A stretch of 64,000 nt of DNA, taken from positions 2,852,001-2,916,000 of the forward strand of contig NZ_CP040020.1 of NCBI RefSeq assembly GCF_005280295.1, read 5' to 3'. Of the stretch, positions 16,450 through 25,656 are shown one piece after another; the stretch's first letter is position 1, and the number at the start of each line of letters is the position of its first letter. The notes below the pieces were generated by a model, which did not search any database, was not told where the DNA came from, and was given only the letters and a program-made list of their open reading frames with translations. Both the position numbers and the translations under genes were made by a program. This stretch comes from Brevibacterium sp. CS2 (GTDB lineage Bacteria > Actinomycetota > Actinomycetes > Actinomycetales > Brevibacteriaceae).

Positions 16450-18117
16450 TCAGCCGTTCTCCGCCTGCTCGGCACCGACCTTGCGCATCTCGCGGCGCAG
16501 GATCTTGCCCGATGCGGTCTTGGGCAGCGCGTCGATGAAGTTGATCTGGCGCGGTGCCTTGTAGGAGGCGAGGTGCTCGCGGCAGAACGCGACGATCTCG
16601 TCCTCGGTGATCTCCGCGCCCGGCTGCAGGCTGATGAACGCGACGACGTTCTCACCGCGGTACTCGTCGGGGACGCCGACGACAGCGGCCTCGAGGATCG
16701 CCGGGTGGGTGTAGAGGACGTCCTCGACCTCGCGCGGCCACACCTTGAAGCCCGAGGCGTTGATCATGTCCTTCTTGCGGTCGACGATGAACACCCAGCC
16801 GTCGGGGTCCATGAAGCCGACGTCGCCGGTGCGCAGCTCCCCGTCGGGGATGTTCTCCGCGGTGGCCTCCGGGTTGTTGATGTACTCCAGGGACACCATG
16901 GGGCCGCGCACGCAGATCTCGCCGACCTCGTTCGGGCCGACCTCCTGGCCGTTCTCGTCGAGGATCCGCAGCATCACGCTCGCCAACGGCAGGCCGCAGG
17001 ACAGGTTGCCCGATTCGGGGTCGACGGGGGCACGCAGGTGGCGGGGCACGACGACGCACTGGGCGGTGGTCTCGGTGAGTCCGTAGCCCTGCCCGATGTA
17101 GTGCCCGGTGCGGTCCTCGAACTTCTTGACGATCGCCTCGGGCAGCGGGGCGCCGCCGGACATGATCGCGGTGAAGGAGTCGAAGGCGTCGGAGGTGAAG
17201 TCCGGGTGCGCGAGCAGCGCCATGTAGGCCGTCGCCGGGCCGGCCATGTACTGCGGCTTGTCGGTGCGGAACGTCTGGAGCGCGGCCGCGGGGTCGAAGC
17301 GGTAGTTCATCGACAGGGCAGCACCGCAGGCCGCGGCGGCGAGGAACTGGCACACGAACCCGGTGATGTGGAAGACGGGGGCGAGGGTGAAGATCGTCGC
17401 GGTCTCGTCGAAGCCCTGGTAGTCGCGCAGCATCTGGGCGTTGACGGACAGGCCGCGGTGGGTGACCGCCGCGCCCTTCGAACGGCCCGAGGTGCCCGAG
17501 GTGTAGCCGATGATGCCGACCGAGTCGGGGGTGAGCACGGGGTCCGGCACGGACTTCCCGTCGTGCTCTGCGACGACGGTGGCGAAATCGGGCTTCCCGG
17601 TGTCGTAGGAGTCGGCGAACATCCCGAAGATCCGCTCGTCGTCCGTGCGCTGGTAGTCCTTCTCGTTGCAGGTGACGACGATCGGCATGCCCTCGGCGTA
17701 GGGCTTGACGCGGTCGAGGTAGGCCGCGGCGGACACGACGAGCGCCTTGACCCCGGCGTCGGAGAACACGTGGGCGAGCTCGTCGCGGTACATCGGGTTG
17801 AGCGGCACGACGACGCCGCCGGCCTTCCACGCGCCGTACACCGCGACGTAGTAGTGGGGGACGTTCTGGAGGTAGACGCCCAGCCGGTCGCCGGGCTCGA
17901 AGCCCTGGTCGACGAGGTAGGCGGCGAAGGCATCGACCATCCGGTCGAGCTCGGCCCAGGTGGGCTCGTAGCCGTAGTACTTGATCGCGGGTCGGTCGGG
18001 GAAGCTCTCCACCGCGCGGTCGAAGAGCGCGAGGGTGGTCGTCTCCTCGATCTGCTTGTTCAGCCGCTCGTCGTCGGCGACGGTCTTCAGCCAGGGGCGG
18101 GTTTCGAAGAAGCTCAT
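16450..18117 (-). CDS. Long-chain-fatty-acid-CoA ligase-like enzyme (ligase 1 of the cluster)
   Basis: A 555-residue acyl-CoA synthetase with GYTSGTSGRSKG (phosphate loop), GQGYGLTETTAQ, LRTGDVGFMDPDGW, the hinge-region VDRKKDMINASGFKVWP and the C-terminal lysine motif PKTASGKILRREM. It resembles medium- and long-chain ligases of actinobacteria. GAAGGA lies 9 bases before the ATG at 18117 and abuts the alternative ATG at 18126, so 18117 is preferred. The preceding ~170 bases contain a strong hairpin just after the thiolase stop, so this gene may be read partly from its own promoter. It differs enough from the second ligase to suggest a different substrate. Confidence 0.88.
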   Translation of the reverse strand: MSFFETRPWLKTVADDERLNKQIEETTTLALFDRAVESFPDRPAIKYYGYEPTWAELDRMVDAFAAYLVDQGFEPGDRLGVYLQNVPHYYVAVYGAWKAGGVVVPLNPMYRDELAHVFSDAGVKALVVSAAAYLDRVKPYAEGMPIVVTCNEKDYQRTDDERIFGMFADSYDTGKPDFATVVAEHDGKSVPDPVLTPDSVGIIGYTSGTSGRSKGAAVTHRGLSVNAQMLRDYQGFDETATIFTLAPVFHITGFVCQFLAAAACGAALSMNYRFDPAAALQTFRTDKPQYMAGPATAYMALLAHPDFTSDAFDSFTAIMSGGAPLPEAIVKKFEDRTGHYIGQGYGLTETTAQCVVVPRHLRAPVDPESGNLSCGLPLASVMLRILDENGQEVGPNEVGEICVRGPMVSLEYINNPEATAENIPDGELRTGDVGFMDPDGWVFIVDRKKDMINASGFKVWPREVEDVLYTHPAILEAAVVGVPDEYRGENVVAFISLQPGAEITEDEIVAFCREHLASYKAPRQINFIDALPKTASGKILRREMRKVGAEQAENG

Positions 18118-18254
18118 GGTGGTCATTCCTTCACGTCGATGTGATCGGATCAGCGGTTGGGGCGGGGAGGGCGGACGACCGGGATCGACCGGCGCGCGCC
18201 TGGGACGCAGCGATGGGGATCGTGGTGGTGCAGTGGGCAGGGGCCGAGGGAGGC

Positions 18255-18286
18255 CCGGGGCGGGTGCGTCGACGCACCCGCCCCGG
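18255..18286. terminator. Perfect 32-bp palindrome downstream of thiolase
   Basis: Two 16-base arms are perfectly complementary without a loop (outer CCGGGGCGGGTGCG, centre TCGA). It begins 11 bases after the thiolase stop on the minus strand and has no T tract. It could be a partial terminator or an mRNA 3'-end stabiliser that lowers expression of the CoA-ligase and carboxylase part of the cluster relative to the dehydrogenase part. Confidence 0.6.
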
Positions 18287-18296
18287 TGAGGGTGGA

Positions 18297-19496
18297 TCAG
18301 GCGACCTCGAACAGGCCGGCGGCTCCCATGCCGCCGCCGATGCACATCGTCACGACGACGTACTTGACGCCGCGGCGCTTGCCCTCGATGAGGGCGTGGC
18401 CGACGAGCCGTGCTCCGGTCATGCCGTAGGGGTGGCCCACGGAGATGCCGCCGCCGTCGACGTTGTACTTCTCCGGGTCGATCCCGAGCTTGTCGCGGCA
18501 GTACAGCGCCTGCACGGCGAAGGCCTCGTTGAGCTCCCACAGGCCGATGTCGTCGACGGTGAGGCCGTGGCGCTCGAGCAGCTTCGGGATCGCGAACACC
18601 GGGCCGATGCCCATCTCGTCCGGGCCGCAGCCGGCGACCGCGATGCCGCGGTAGATGCCGAGCGGCTCGAGGCCGCGGCGGGAGGCCTCGGCGTCGGACA
18701 TGAGCACGGAGGCCGACGCGCCGTCGGACAGCTGCGAGGCGTTGCCGGCGGTGACGGTCGGGTTCTGCGAGGCCACGCCCGGGGCGAGCACCGGCTGGAG
18801 CTTGGCGAGGCTGGCGAGGTCGGTCTGCGGGCGGTTGCCCTCGTCCTTGCTCAGGGTGACCTGCTTCTCCGAGGTCTCCTTCGTCTCCTTGTCGACGACG
18901 ATCTGCGTCGACTCGAGCGGGACGATCTCGGCGTCGAAGCGGCCGGCCTCCTGCGCGGCGGCGGTGCGCTGCTGGGAGGACAGGGCGTACTCGTCCTGCG
19001 CCTCGCGCGACACGCCGTAGCGCTCGGCGACGATCTCCGCGGTGTTGAGCATGGGGAGGTAGATCTCCGGCAGGTTCTCCACGAGCCACGGGTCCTTGGC
19101 GCGGAAGGTATTCTGCTTGTCGTTCTGGACGAGCGAGATCGACTCGACGCCGCCGCCGACGGCGATGTCCATGCCGTCGTGGACGATCTGCTTGGCCGCG
19201 GTGGCGATCGCCATGAGGCCGGAGGAGCACTGGCGGTCGAGCGTCATGCCGGAGACGGTCACGGGCAGGCCCGCGCGCAGGAGCGCCTGGCGGGCGACGT
19301 TGCCGCCCTGCGCGCCCTGCTGGAGAGCGGCGCCGAGGATGACGTCCTCGACCTCGCCGCCCTCGAGCCCGGCGCGCTGCACGGCGTGCTTGATCGCGTG
19401 GCCGGCGAGCTCCTGGGACTGGGTGTTGTTGAATGCGCCGCGGTAGGCCTTGCCGATCGGCGTGCGGGCGGTGGAGACGATGACTGCATCAGTCAT
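18297..19496 (-). CDS. Acetyl-CoA C-acyltransferase (thiolase)
   Basis: A 399-residue thiolase that cleaves 3-ketoacyl-CoA with CoA in the last step of beta-oxidation. The nucleophilic Cys90 is in [16 protein letters not shown], the catalytic His in [12 protein letters not shown] and the second Cys in [12 protein letters not shown] are all present, so it should be active. The length is typical of the degradative FadA family. It lies downstream of paired acyl-CoA dehydrogenases in the same orientation, about 70 bases apart, consistent with a complete oxidation spiral except that no dedicated enoyl-CoA hydratase is seen. Confidence 0.92.
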   Translation of the reverse strand: MTDAVIVSTARTPIGKAYRGAFNNTQSQELAGHAIKHAVQRAGLEGGEVEDVILGAALQQGAQGGNVARQALLRAGLPVTVSGMTLDRQCSSGLMAIATAAKQIVHDGMDIAVGGGVESISLVQNDKQNTFRAKDPWLVENLPEIYLPMLNTAEIVAERYGVSREAQDEYALSSQQRTAAAQEAGRFDAEIVPLESTQIVVDKETKETSEKQVTLSKDEGNRPQTDLASLAKLQPVLAPGVASQNPTVTAGNASQLSDGASASVLMSDAEASRRGLEPLGIYRGIAVAGCGPDEMGIGPVFAIPKLLERHGLTVDDIGLWELNEAFAVQALYCRDKLGIDPEKYNVDGGGISVGHPYGMTGARLVGHALIEGKRRGVKYVVVTMCIGGGMGAAGLFEVA

Positions 19497-19565
19497 GAGA
19501 GGTCCTCTCGTTGGTCGGACCGGCGGAGCGCCCGCCGGCCGGCGGCGGCCGGAGCCGCCTATGGG

Positions 19566-20687
19566 TCATGCTGTCAGATCGATGAGCGGAGCGAGCGCGC
19601 GCCGCTGGGCGGCGGCGTGTCCGAGGATGAGCTCGTCGGCCTTGGCCCGCTTGAGGTAGAGGTGCAGCGGGTACTCCCAGGTCATGCCGTTGCCGCCGTG
19701 GAGCTGGACGGCCTCCTCCGCGGCGTGGACCGCGGAGGTCGAGGCGTAGGAGCCGGCGACGAGCGAGCACAGCTCGACCTCGTCCTCCGTCTGTTCCCCG
19801 GCCTGCCAGGCGGCGGCGACGCGGGCGGCGTAGATCGTGGCCGCCCCGGTCTGCGAGACCTCGAGCCAGAGATCGGCCATCCGGTGCTTGATCGCCTGGT
19901 AGGAGCCGATCGCACGGCCGAACTGGCGGCGTCCCTTGATGTACTCGAGCGTGAGGTCGAAGGCCCGCTGGGCCACACCGTACTGCTCGGCGGCGAGGAT
20001 GATGCGACCGAGGATCTCGGCGGTCCTCACGGCCTGCGCGGCCTGCTCGCCGCGTCCGAGCACCGTGGCCGGTGCGGACTCGAAGGTCACGTCGGCGAGG
20101 CGGCGGGTCTGGTCGAAGCTGAGGAACGCCTCGGTGCGCACGTGCTCGGCCGCGACGAGCGCGACGACGGTGTCGGAACCGGTGCCGGCGACGACGAGGT
20201 ACTCGTCGGCACCCGCACCGTCCATCACCCCGGCGACGGTCCCGGACACGGTGGCGGAGTCCCCGTCGCCGTCCACGGTGAGCTCGGCACGGATCTGCGG
20301 GGAGGACGCCGTGAATGCGATCGCGGCGAACGATTCGCCGGCGGCGAGCCGACCGGCGAGGTCGCCGGCGCGGACGCCGACGGCCAGGGTGGTCGCGAGC
20401 ACGCCGGAGCTGAGGAACCGCACGGGCGCGACGGCCCGGCCGATCTCCTCGGCGACGACTGCAGCCTCGGCCGCGCTCGCTCCCGCTCCCCCGAGGTCCT
20501 CGGGCACGAGCAGGGCCGCGAGGCCGAGCTCCTGGGCCCAGGCCCGGTCGAGTCCGGAGGTGTCGGTGTGCGGGTCGTCGTAGAGCTTCGCGACGGACTC
20601 GGCGTCGCTGCGGTCGGTGAAGAGCTTGCGGACGCTGGACCGCAGATCCTCTTCGACTTCGCTGGGCAGGAGATCGATATCGGTCAT
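19566..20687 (-). CDS. Acyl-CoA dehydrogenase, probable non-catalytic partner subunit
   Basis: A 373-residue acyl-CoA dehydrogenase-fold protein with the FAD and acyl-binding halves recognisable (LALLVPEDLGGAGAS near residue 47; EEAVQLHGGNGMTWEYPLHL near the end). Where an active enzyme has the catalytic Glu (EGT or EGG), this one reads YLKRAKADELILG, so the base appears to be missing. It overlaps the next dehydrogenase gene by 4 bases, and that protein does have IEGGTSEI. In Mycobacterium such pairs (for example FadE28-FadE29, ChsE1-ChsE2) form alpha2beta2 enzymes acting on bulky steroid side-chain CoA esters. By analogy I infer a heterotetramer here. Confidence 0.85.
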   Translation of the reverse strand: MTDIDLLPSEVEEDLRSSVRKLFTDRSDAESVAKLYDDPHTDTSGLDRAWAQELGLAALLVPEDLGGAGASAAEAAVVAEEIGRAVAPVRFLSSGVLATTLAVGVRAGDLAGRLAAGESFAAIAFTASSPQIRAELTVDGDGDSATVSGTVAGVMDGAGADEYLVVAGTGSDTVVALVAAEHVRTEAFLSFDQTRRLADVTFESAPATVLGRGEQAAQAVRTAEILGRIILAAEQYGVAQRAFDLTLEYIKGRRQFGRAIGSYQAIKHRMADLWLEVSQTGAATIYAARVAAAWQAGEQTEDEVELCSLVAGSYASTSAVHAAEEAVQLHGGNGMTWEYPLHLYLKRAKADELILGHAAAQRRALAPLIDLTA

Positions 20688-21874
20688 TTCGGAAGGTCCT
20701 TGAATGCCACGTCCTTGTCGACCCGGTGCTCACCGGGCAGACCGAGGACTCGTTCGGAGATGATGTTGCGGATGATCTCGCTCGTGCCGCCCTCGATCGA
20801 GTTGCCCTTGGCACGCAGGTACCGGTAGCCGGGGATCCGGCCGGTCATCGAGTACTCGCTCGGGCGGCGCATCTCGTAGGTGTCGTAGCGCAGGCCGTCG
20901 ACGCCGCGCAAGGTGATGTCGAGGCTCGACAGCTCCTGGTTGTTCAGGGCGAAGGAGAGCTTGGCGCCCGAGCCCTCCGGTCCGGGCTGACCGGCGGCGA
21001 GCTTCTGGCTCAGCCGCTCCCCCATCATGCGGGCGACCTCGACCTCGACCCACAGCTCGAGCAGGCGGTCCTGGAGCAGCGGATCGCGGTACTCCGGGTG
21101 ATCGCGCCACGCCTGGGCGACGACGCCGATCATCCCGCCCTCGCGCGGGGACCCGCCGCCGATCGCCACGCGCTCGTTGTTGAGCGTGGTGTTGGCGACC
21201 TTCCAGCCCTGCCCGGGTTCGCCGAGCATGTTCGCCGCAGGGACCTCGACGTCGGTGAGGAACACCTCGTTGAACTCGGCCTCGCCGGTGATCTGGCGCA
21301 GCCCGCGGACCTCCACGCCGGGGGCGTGCATGTCGATGAGGAAGTAGCTCAGGCCCTGGTGCTTGGGCACGGAGGTGTCGGTGCGGGCGACGAGGATCGC
21401 CATGTCGGCGTTCTGCGCGCCCGAGGTCCACACCTTCTGGCCGCTGACCTTGTAGACGTCGCCCTCGGCGACCGCACGGGTCGCGACGGCGGCGAGGTCG
21501 GAGCCCGCGCCGGGCTCGCTGAAGAGCTGGCAGAAGATCGTGTCGAGGGTGTAGATGTCGCGCAGGATCTTCTTCTGCTCGGCCGTGCCGTAGGCGACGA
21601 TCGTCGGGCCGGCCATGCCGAAGCCGATCGTGTTGCTGCCCCTCGGCGGCGTCTCGAGCCCGGCGGCGGCGACCTGCTGCGCGGCGTACTCGCGCAGGCT
21701 GGTCGACACCCCGAGGCCCCCGTCGCCGGCCGGGAAGTTCACCCAGGCCAGGCCGTGGTCGTAGAGGACTCCGTAGCGCTCACCGGCGCTCATCCCGTCC
21801 GTCGTGGCGGCCTGTGCCGCCGCGACCGCCTCGTCGATGCGCCGCTGCTGGGCGCTCAGGGGTTCGGTGCTCAA
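20684..21874 (-). CDS. Acyl-CoA dehydrogenase, catalytic subunit of the pair
   Basis: A 396-residue acyl-CoA dehydrogenase with FCQLFSEPGAGSDLA (acyl and FAD contact), YKVSGQKVWTSGAQNAD, and the C-terminal NSIEGGTSEIIRNIISERVL whose Glu sits at the catalytic-base position. The best start is a TTG at 21874 that overlaps the upstream SDR stop (TTGA), with GGAGGG 8 bases before it. No ATG exists until MSAGERYG, which would cut the first helix. It overlaps the gene for the partner lacking the Glu by ATGA, so the two are probably made in equal amounts. Substrates of such pairs are usually bulky or branched. Confidence 0.87.
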   Translation of the reverse strand: MSTEPLSAQQRRIDEAVAAAQAATTDGMSAGERYGVLYDHGLAWVNFPAGDGGLGVSTSLREYAAQQVAAAGLETPPRGSNTIGFGMAGPTIVAYGTAEQKKILRDIYTLDTIFCQLFSEPGAGSDLAAVATRAVAEGDVYKVSGQKVWTSGAQNADMAILVARTDTSVPKHQGLSYFLIDMHAPGVEVRGLRQITGEAEFNEVFLTDVEVPAANMLGEPGQGWKVANTTLNNERVAIGGGSPREGGMIGVVAQAWRDHPEYRDPLLQDRLLELWVEVEVARMMGERLSQKLAAGQPGPEGSGAKLSFALNNQELSSLDITLRGVDGLRYDTYEMRRPSEYSMTGRIPGYRYLRAKGNSIEGGTSEIIRNIISERVLGLPGEHRVDKDVAFKDLPK

Positions 21875-22623
21875 TTCTTCGGCCCTCCTGCGACGTAGAT
21901 GACCTGGCCGGACACGAAGCCGGCGCCCTCGCTGGCGAGGAAGGAGGCGGTGTGGGCGATGTCCTCGGGCTTGCCGGTACGGGCGACCGGGATCTGCTTC
22001 GCCGCACCCGCGGTGAAGTCCTCGAAGGAGATCCCGACCCGCTCGGCGGTGGTCTTCGTCATGTCGGTCTCGATGAAGCCGGGGGCGATCGCGTTCGCGG
22101 TCACGCCGAACTTGCCGAGCTCGATCGCGTAGGTCTTCGTCAGGCCCTGGATGCCGGCCTTGGCCGCGGAGTAGTTCGCCTGACCGCGGTTGCCGAGCGC
22201 CGAGGTCGACGACATCGAGATGATGCGCCCGAACTTCTCCTCGACCATGTGCTTCTGGCACGCCTTCGTGATGAGGAAGTTGCCGGTGAGGTGGACGCCG
22301 AGCACCACCTGGAACTCCTGCGGGGTCATCTTGAACAGCATGTTGTCCTTGATGATGCCGGCGTTGTTGACGAGCACGGTCGGCGGGCCGAGGGTCGAGG
22401 CGACGGAGGCGACGGCCTGCTCGACGGCGGCCTCGTCGGTGATGTCGGCGCCGATCGCCGTCGCCTCGCCGCCGGCGGCGACGATCCGGTCGACGACCTG
22501 CTGGGCGTCCGCCTCATTGAGGTCGAGGACGGCGACCTTCATGCCGTCCGCGGCGAGCCGTTCGCTCACGGCGGCACCGATGCCGCGGGCTCCGCCGGTG
22601 ACGATCGCTGTGCGCTGGGTCAT
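21871..22623 (-). CDS. Short-chain dehydrogenase/reductase, FabG-like
   Basis: A classical SDR of 250 residues: TGGARGIG (NAD(P) loop), NNAG within VLVNNAGIIKDN, catalytic Ser in SMSSTSALGN, YSAAK (Tyr and Lys), and PGFIETDM. Closest in pattern to 3-oxoacyl-ACP reductase FabG. In this degradative cluster it may oxidise 3-hydroxyacyl-CoA, which would supply the dehydrogenase step between hydration and thiolysis. AAGGAGA precedes the ATG. A GC-rich dyad (22659-22694) separates it from the upstream dehydrogenase gene. Confidence 0.9.
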   Translation of the reverse strand: MTQRTAIVTGGARGIGAAVSERLAADGMKVAVLDLNEADAQQVVDRIVAAGGEATAIGADITDEAAVEQAVASVASTLGPPTVLVNNAGIIKDNMLFKMTPQEFQVVLGVHLTGNFLITKACQKHMVEEKFGRIISMSSTSALGNRGQANYSAAKAGIQGLTKTYAIELGKFGVTANAIAPGFIETDMTKTTAERVGISFEDFTAGAAKQIPVARTGKPEDIAHTASFLASEGAGFVSGQVIYVAGGPKN

Positions 22624-22702
22624 GGGTTTCTCCTTCGAATGCTGGTGGAAGTCGGTGGTGCCGCGGCCCCGACGATGGCCGGGACCGCGGCTGCGGCGGT
22701 GC

Positions 22703-23908
22703 TCAGGAGCGGTACTTCTTGAGCTCCTTGCGGGCGATCGTCATCTTGTGGACCTCATCGGGTCCGTCGACGATCCGCAGGGTGCGGGCGTGGGCGTACA
22801 TCTCCGCGAGCGGGAAGTCCCCGGTCACACCACCGCCGCCGTGCACCTGGATGGCCCGGTCGATGACGTTGAGGGCGGCCTTGGGGGCGGCGACCTTGAT
22901 CTCCGAGATCAGGGTGCGCGCCTCCTTGTTGCCGACCTTGTCCATCATGTCCGCGGCGTGGAGGGTGAGCAGGCGGGCCTGGTCGATCTCGACCCGGGAT
23001 TCGGCGATCCAGTCCTGGATGTTCGCCTTCTCCGACAGCTTGGTGCCGAACAGCACGCGGGACTCCGCCCGGCGGCACATGAACTCGAGGGCGCGCTCGG
23101 CCATGCCGATGGCCCGCATGCAGTGGTGGATGCGGCCCGGGCCGAGGCGGGCCTGGCTGATCGCGAATCCCTCGCCCTCGCCCTTGAGGACGTCCTTGGA
23201 CGGCACGCGGACGTTCTCGAAGAGCACCTCGGCGTGGCCCTCGCGGTCGTCGTAGCCGAACACGGTGAGGTTGCGCTTGACGGTGACGCCGGGGGCGTCG
23301 ATCGGCACGACCATCATCGACTGCTGGCGGTGGGTCTCCGCGCTCGGGTCGGTCTTGCCCATGACGATGAGGACCTTGATGAACGGGTGGCAGCCGTTCG
23401 AGGTGAACCACTTGCGGCCGTTGAGGACGTACTCGTCGCCGTCCTTCTCCATCGTCATCTCGATGTTCGTGGCGTCCGCGCTCGCGACGGCGGGCTCGGT
23501 CATCGCGAAGCCGGAGGCGATCTTCCCGTCGAGCAGCGGACGCAGGTACTTCTCCTTGTGCTCCTCGGTGCCGAAGAGCGTGAACACCTCCATGTTGCCG
23601 GTGTCCGGGGCGTTGCAGTTCGTCGCCTCCGGGGCGAGGTGGATCGAGCGGCCCATGATCTCGGCGAGCGGGGCGTACTCGAGGTTCGTCAGGCCTGGGC
23701 CCCACTCCTCGTGCGGGTGGAACAGGTTCCACAGACCGCGCTTGCGGGCCTCGACCTTGAGGTCCTCGAGGATCTGCGGCTGGGTGTGCGGACTGTCGGC
23801 GGCCGCCATCTGCTCCTCGTAGACGGATTCGGCCGGGTAGACGTGCTCGTCCATGAAGGCGAGCAGGTCCTCGCGGTACTTCTTGGCGCGTGCGGTCTCT
23901 TCGAACAT
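22703..23908 (-). CDS. Acyl-CoA dehydrogenase, ACAD10/11-like
   Basis: A 401-residue acyl-CoA dehydrogenase with the marks of the ACAD10/11 branch: early [37 protein letters not shown], and a C-terminal [16 protein letters not shown] plus [15 protein letters not shown] in place of the EGT motif. Members of this branch act on long, branched or hydroxylated acyl-CoAs. The ATG at 23908 has AGGAG 5-6 bases upstream; the in-frame GTG at 23914 is too close to that site. It is distinct from the paired dehydrogenases, so the cluster can carry out at least two different alpha,beta-dehydrogenations. Confidence 0.9.
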   Translation of the reverse strand: MFEETARAKKYREDLLAFMDEHVYPAESVYEEQMAAADSPHTQPQILEDLKVEARKRGLWNLFHPHEEWGPGLTNLEYAPLAEIMGRSIHLAPEATNCNAPDTGNMEVFTLFGTEEHKEKYLRPLLDGKIASGFAMTEPAVASADATNIEMTMEKDGDEYVLNGRKWFTSNGCHPFIKVLIVMGKTDPSAETHRQQSMMVVPIDAPGVTVKRNLTVFGYDDREGHAEVLFENVRVPSKDVLKGEGEGFAISQARLGPGRIHHCMRAIGMAERALEFMCRRAESRVLFGTKLSEKANIQDWIAESRVEIDQARLLTLHAADMMDKVGNKEARTLISEIKVAAPKAALNVIDRAIQVHGGGGVTGDFPLAEMYAHARTLRIVDGPDEVHKMTIARKELKKYRS

Positions 23909-23996
23909 GGTCACTCCTGTGTGGGGTGTCGGGTGCGTCAGCGGCTGGGGTGATGGGTGTCGGGTGCGTGGTGGACGGCGCCCGTCGGCGGGCTGC

Positions 23997-24800
23997 TCAG
24001 CTCGTGGATCCGCCGGCGAGCGTGCGGCGGTAGCGGCGCATGCCGCGCAGCCAGCGGTCGTAGTCGGAGCCCTTCATGCGGTACATGTCGAGCACCTCGG
24101 GGTGCGGGAGGATGAGGAAGGTCTCGGATTCGACCGCGGCGAGCACGACCTCGGCGACCTCGGCGGGCTCGAGCACCCGCCCGGCAGACGTCACGGCCCT
24201 GTTCGCCGTCCGGTCCGCCGCGTCCGCGGCGCGCTCCCCGCCGGTGAGCAGCGGGGTGTTGACGCCCATCGGGCACAGGCAGGAGACGCGGATGCCGTCG
24301 TCGCCGTAGGTGATGTTGAGCCACTCGGCGAAGCCGACGGCCGCGTGCTTGGTGGTCGAGTAGCCGGCCTGGCCGATCTGGGTGAGGAGTCCCGCAGCCG
24401 ATGACGTGGACACGAAGTAGCCCTCGCCGCGGGCCTGCCAGCCGGGGATGAGGGCCTTGGCCGCACGGATGTGGGCGCGGACGTTGATGTCGAACACGCG
24501 ATCCCACTCGTCCTCGTCCTCGCCGATCCCGGTGGGGCCGACGATGCCGGCGTTGGCGAAGTAGAGATCGACGGGCCCGTGGGCGGCCTCGGCGGCGGCG
24601 AGGAGCTCGGTGACCCCGTCGGCGGCAGCGACGTCGCCCTGCCAGGAGGCGGCGCCGATCTCCTCGGCGACCTGGCCGACGGTGGGGGCGATGTCCGCGA
24701 TGAGCACGCGCGCGCCGCGGCGGATGAGCTCCTCCGCGAGGGCTCGCCCGATCCCGCCGGCGCCGCCCGTGACGACTGCGGTCTTCGAGTTCACATCCAT
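23997..24800 (-). CDS. Short-chain dehydrogenase/reductase, first gene of the acyl-CoA cluster
   Basis: A 267-residue classical [11 protein letters not shown] near residue 11, NAGIVGP, Ser in [14 protein letters not shown] and PMGVNTPL. The C-terminal region has [18 protein letters not shown], common in alcohol dehydrogenases of catabolic clusters, so oxidation of an alcohol or hydroxyacid derivative is plausible. GGAGAGGA precedes the ATG. It is the gene nearest the palindrome-containing promoter at 24856-24884 and so probably heads the whole minus-strand transcription unit. Confidence 0.88.
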   Translation of the reverse strand: MDVNSKTAVVTGGAGGIGRALAEELIRRGARVLIADIAPTVGQVAEEIGAASWQGDVAAADGVTELLAAAEAAHGPVDLYFANAGIVGPTGIGEDEDEWDRVFDINVRAHIRAAKALIPGWQARGEGYFVSTSSAAGLLTQIGQAGYSTTKHAAVGFAEWLNITYGDDGIRVSCLCPMGVNTPLLTGGERAADAADRTANRAVTSAGRVLEPAEVAEVVLAAVESETFLILPHPEVLDMYRMKGSDYDRWLRGMRRYRRTLAGGSTS

Positions 24801-24855
24801 GTGGTTCCTCTCCGATTGAAAACGGTGACGTCCTTGTGACCGACCTCACCATCTA

Positions 24856-24884
24856 TCTATAGTTGAGGCAGGCCTCAATTTCAA
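24856..24884 (-). promoter_or_regulatory. Promoter of the acyl-CoA cluster with a TetR-type operator in the spacer
   Basis: On the minus strand TTGAAA (24879-24884) and TATAGA (24856-24861) are separated by exactly 17 bases. The spacer is almost wholly the perfect dyad TTGAGGC-AG-GCCTCAA (24863-24878). A repressor bound there would block RNA polymerase. The divergent TetR-family gene starts about 65 bases away. Both boxes are close to consensus, so the promoter should be strong when free. Confidence 0.8.
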
Positions 24885-24942
24885 GCCTGACCAAACATTC
24901 GTTCGTCACGAATTCATCGACACCGATCCAATGGAGGGCCGG

Positions 24943-25656
24943 ATGGGCGCCAAAGCCGAGCGCACCCGAGCGAACCTCGTGCAGGCCGCGCGCGCCGTCT
25001 TCGCCGAACAGGGGTACTTCGACACCAAGCTCTCCGACATCACCGACCGCGCCGGCTGCTCGACCGGCACCCTCTACACGTATTTCCGCAACCGCGAGGA
25101 CATCCTCGCTGCGATCATCGAGAGCGCCTACACCCCGGTCCTCTCCCCCGACCACTCCGGTGAGGTCGTCCTCGACCGGGTGTCGCGGATCCGGCGGGCC
25201 AACCGCGAATACATCGAGTCCTACCGGGAGAACGCCGACCTCATGGGGCTCATGGACCAGGTGGCGCACGTCGATGCCGGCATCCGCGAGGTGCGGCTGC
25301 GCCGGGCGCGGGCCTTCGTCGAACGCAACGCCCAGGGCATCGCGAAGCTCCAGGAGACGGGGGCGGTCGACCCGCACCTCGACCCGCTGCTCGTGTCCCA
25401 GGCGCTGTCCTCGATGGTGAGCCGGATGTGCTTCCACATCTTCGTCGATGATCGCGAGAACCCCCGCTTCCGCACCTCGCAGGGGATCGATGAGCTCGTC
25501 GACACGCTCACCACGCTGTGGGTCAACGCGCTCGGGCTCAGCGCCGAGCCGGACGCCGACGCCCGCATCTGCACCACCGGAACCCGCCCCACCGACTCGT
25601 CGGCACCTGCCGACACCCGTCCCACAGACATCACCGTCCCGACAGGAGTCTCATGA
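24943..25656 (+). CDS. TetR/AcrR family regulator of the acyl-CoA cluster
   Basis: A 237-residue TetR-type repressor. The N-terminal helix-turn-helix reads GAKAERTRANLVQAARAVFA then SDITDRAGCSTGTLYTYFRN; the rest is helical and should bind the inducer, probably an acyl-CoA or its acid. GGAGGG lies 4 bases before the ATG at 24943; the ATG at 24931 has no site. The C-terminus carries an unusual repetitive Thr/Asp/Pro tail of about 35 residues (RPTDSSAPADTRPTDITVPT). The gene is divergent from the catabolic operon, with a perfect palindrome between them, and overlaps a CoA-ligase gene by 4 bases, so regulator and ligase are co-translated. Confidence 0.9.
   Translation: MGAKAERTRANLVQAARAVFAEQGYFDTKLSDITDRAGCSTGTLYTYFRNREDILAAIIESAYTPVLSPDHSGEVVLDRVSRIRRANREYIESYRENADLMGLMDQVAHVDAGIREVRLRRARAFVERNAQGIAKLQETGAVDPHLDPLLVSQALSSMVSRMCFHIFVDDRENPRFRTSQGIDELVDTLTTLWVNALGLSAEPDADARICTTGTRPTDSSAPADTRPTDITVPTGVS

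Noticed and set aside
18141..20828. 895-codon plus-strand frame across thiolase and acyl-CoA dehydrogenase
   Set aside because: Antisense shadow; no domain, no Shine-Dalgarno sequence, and it contradicts clear minus-strand genes.
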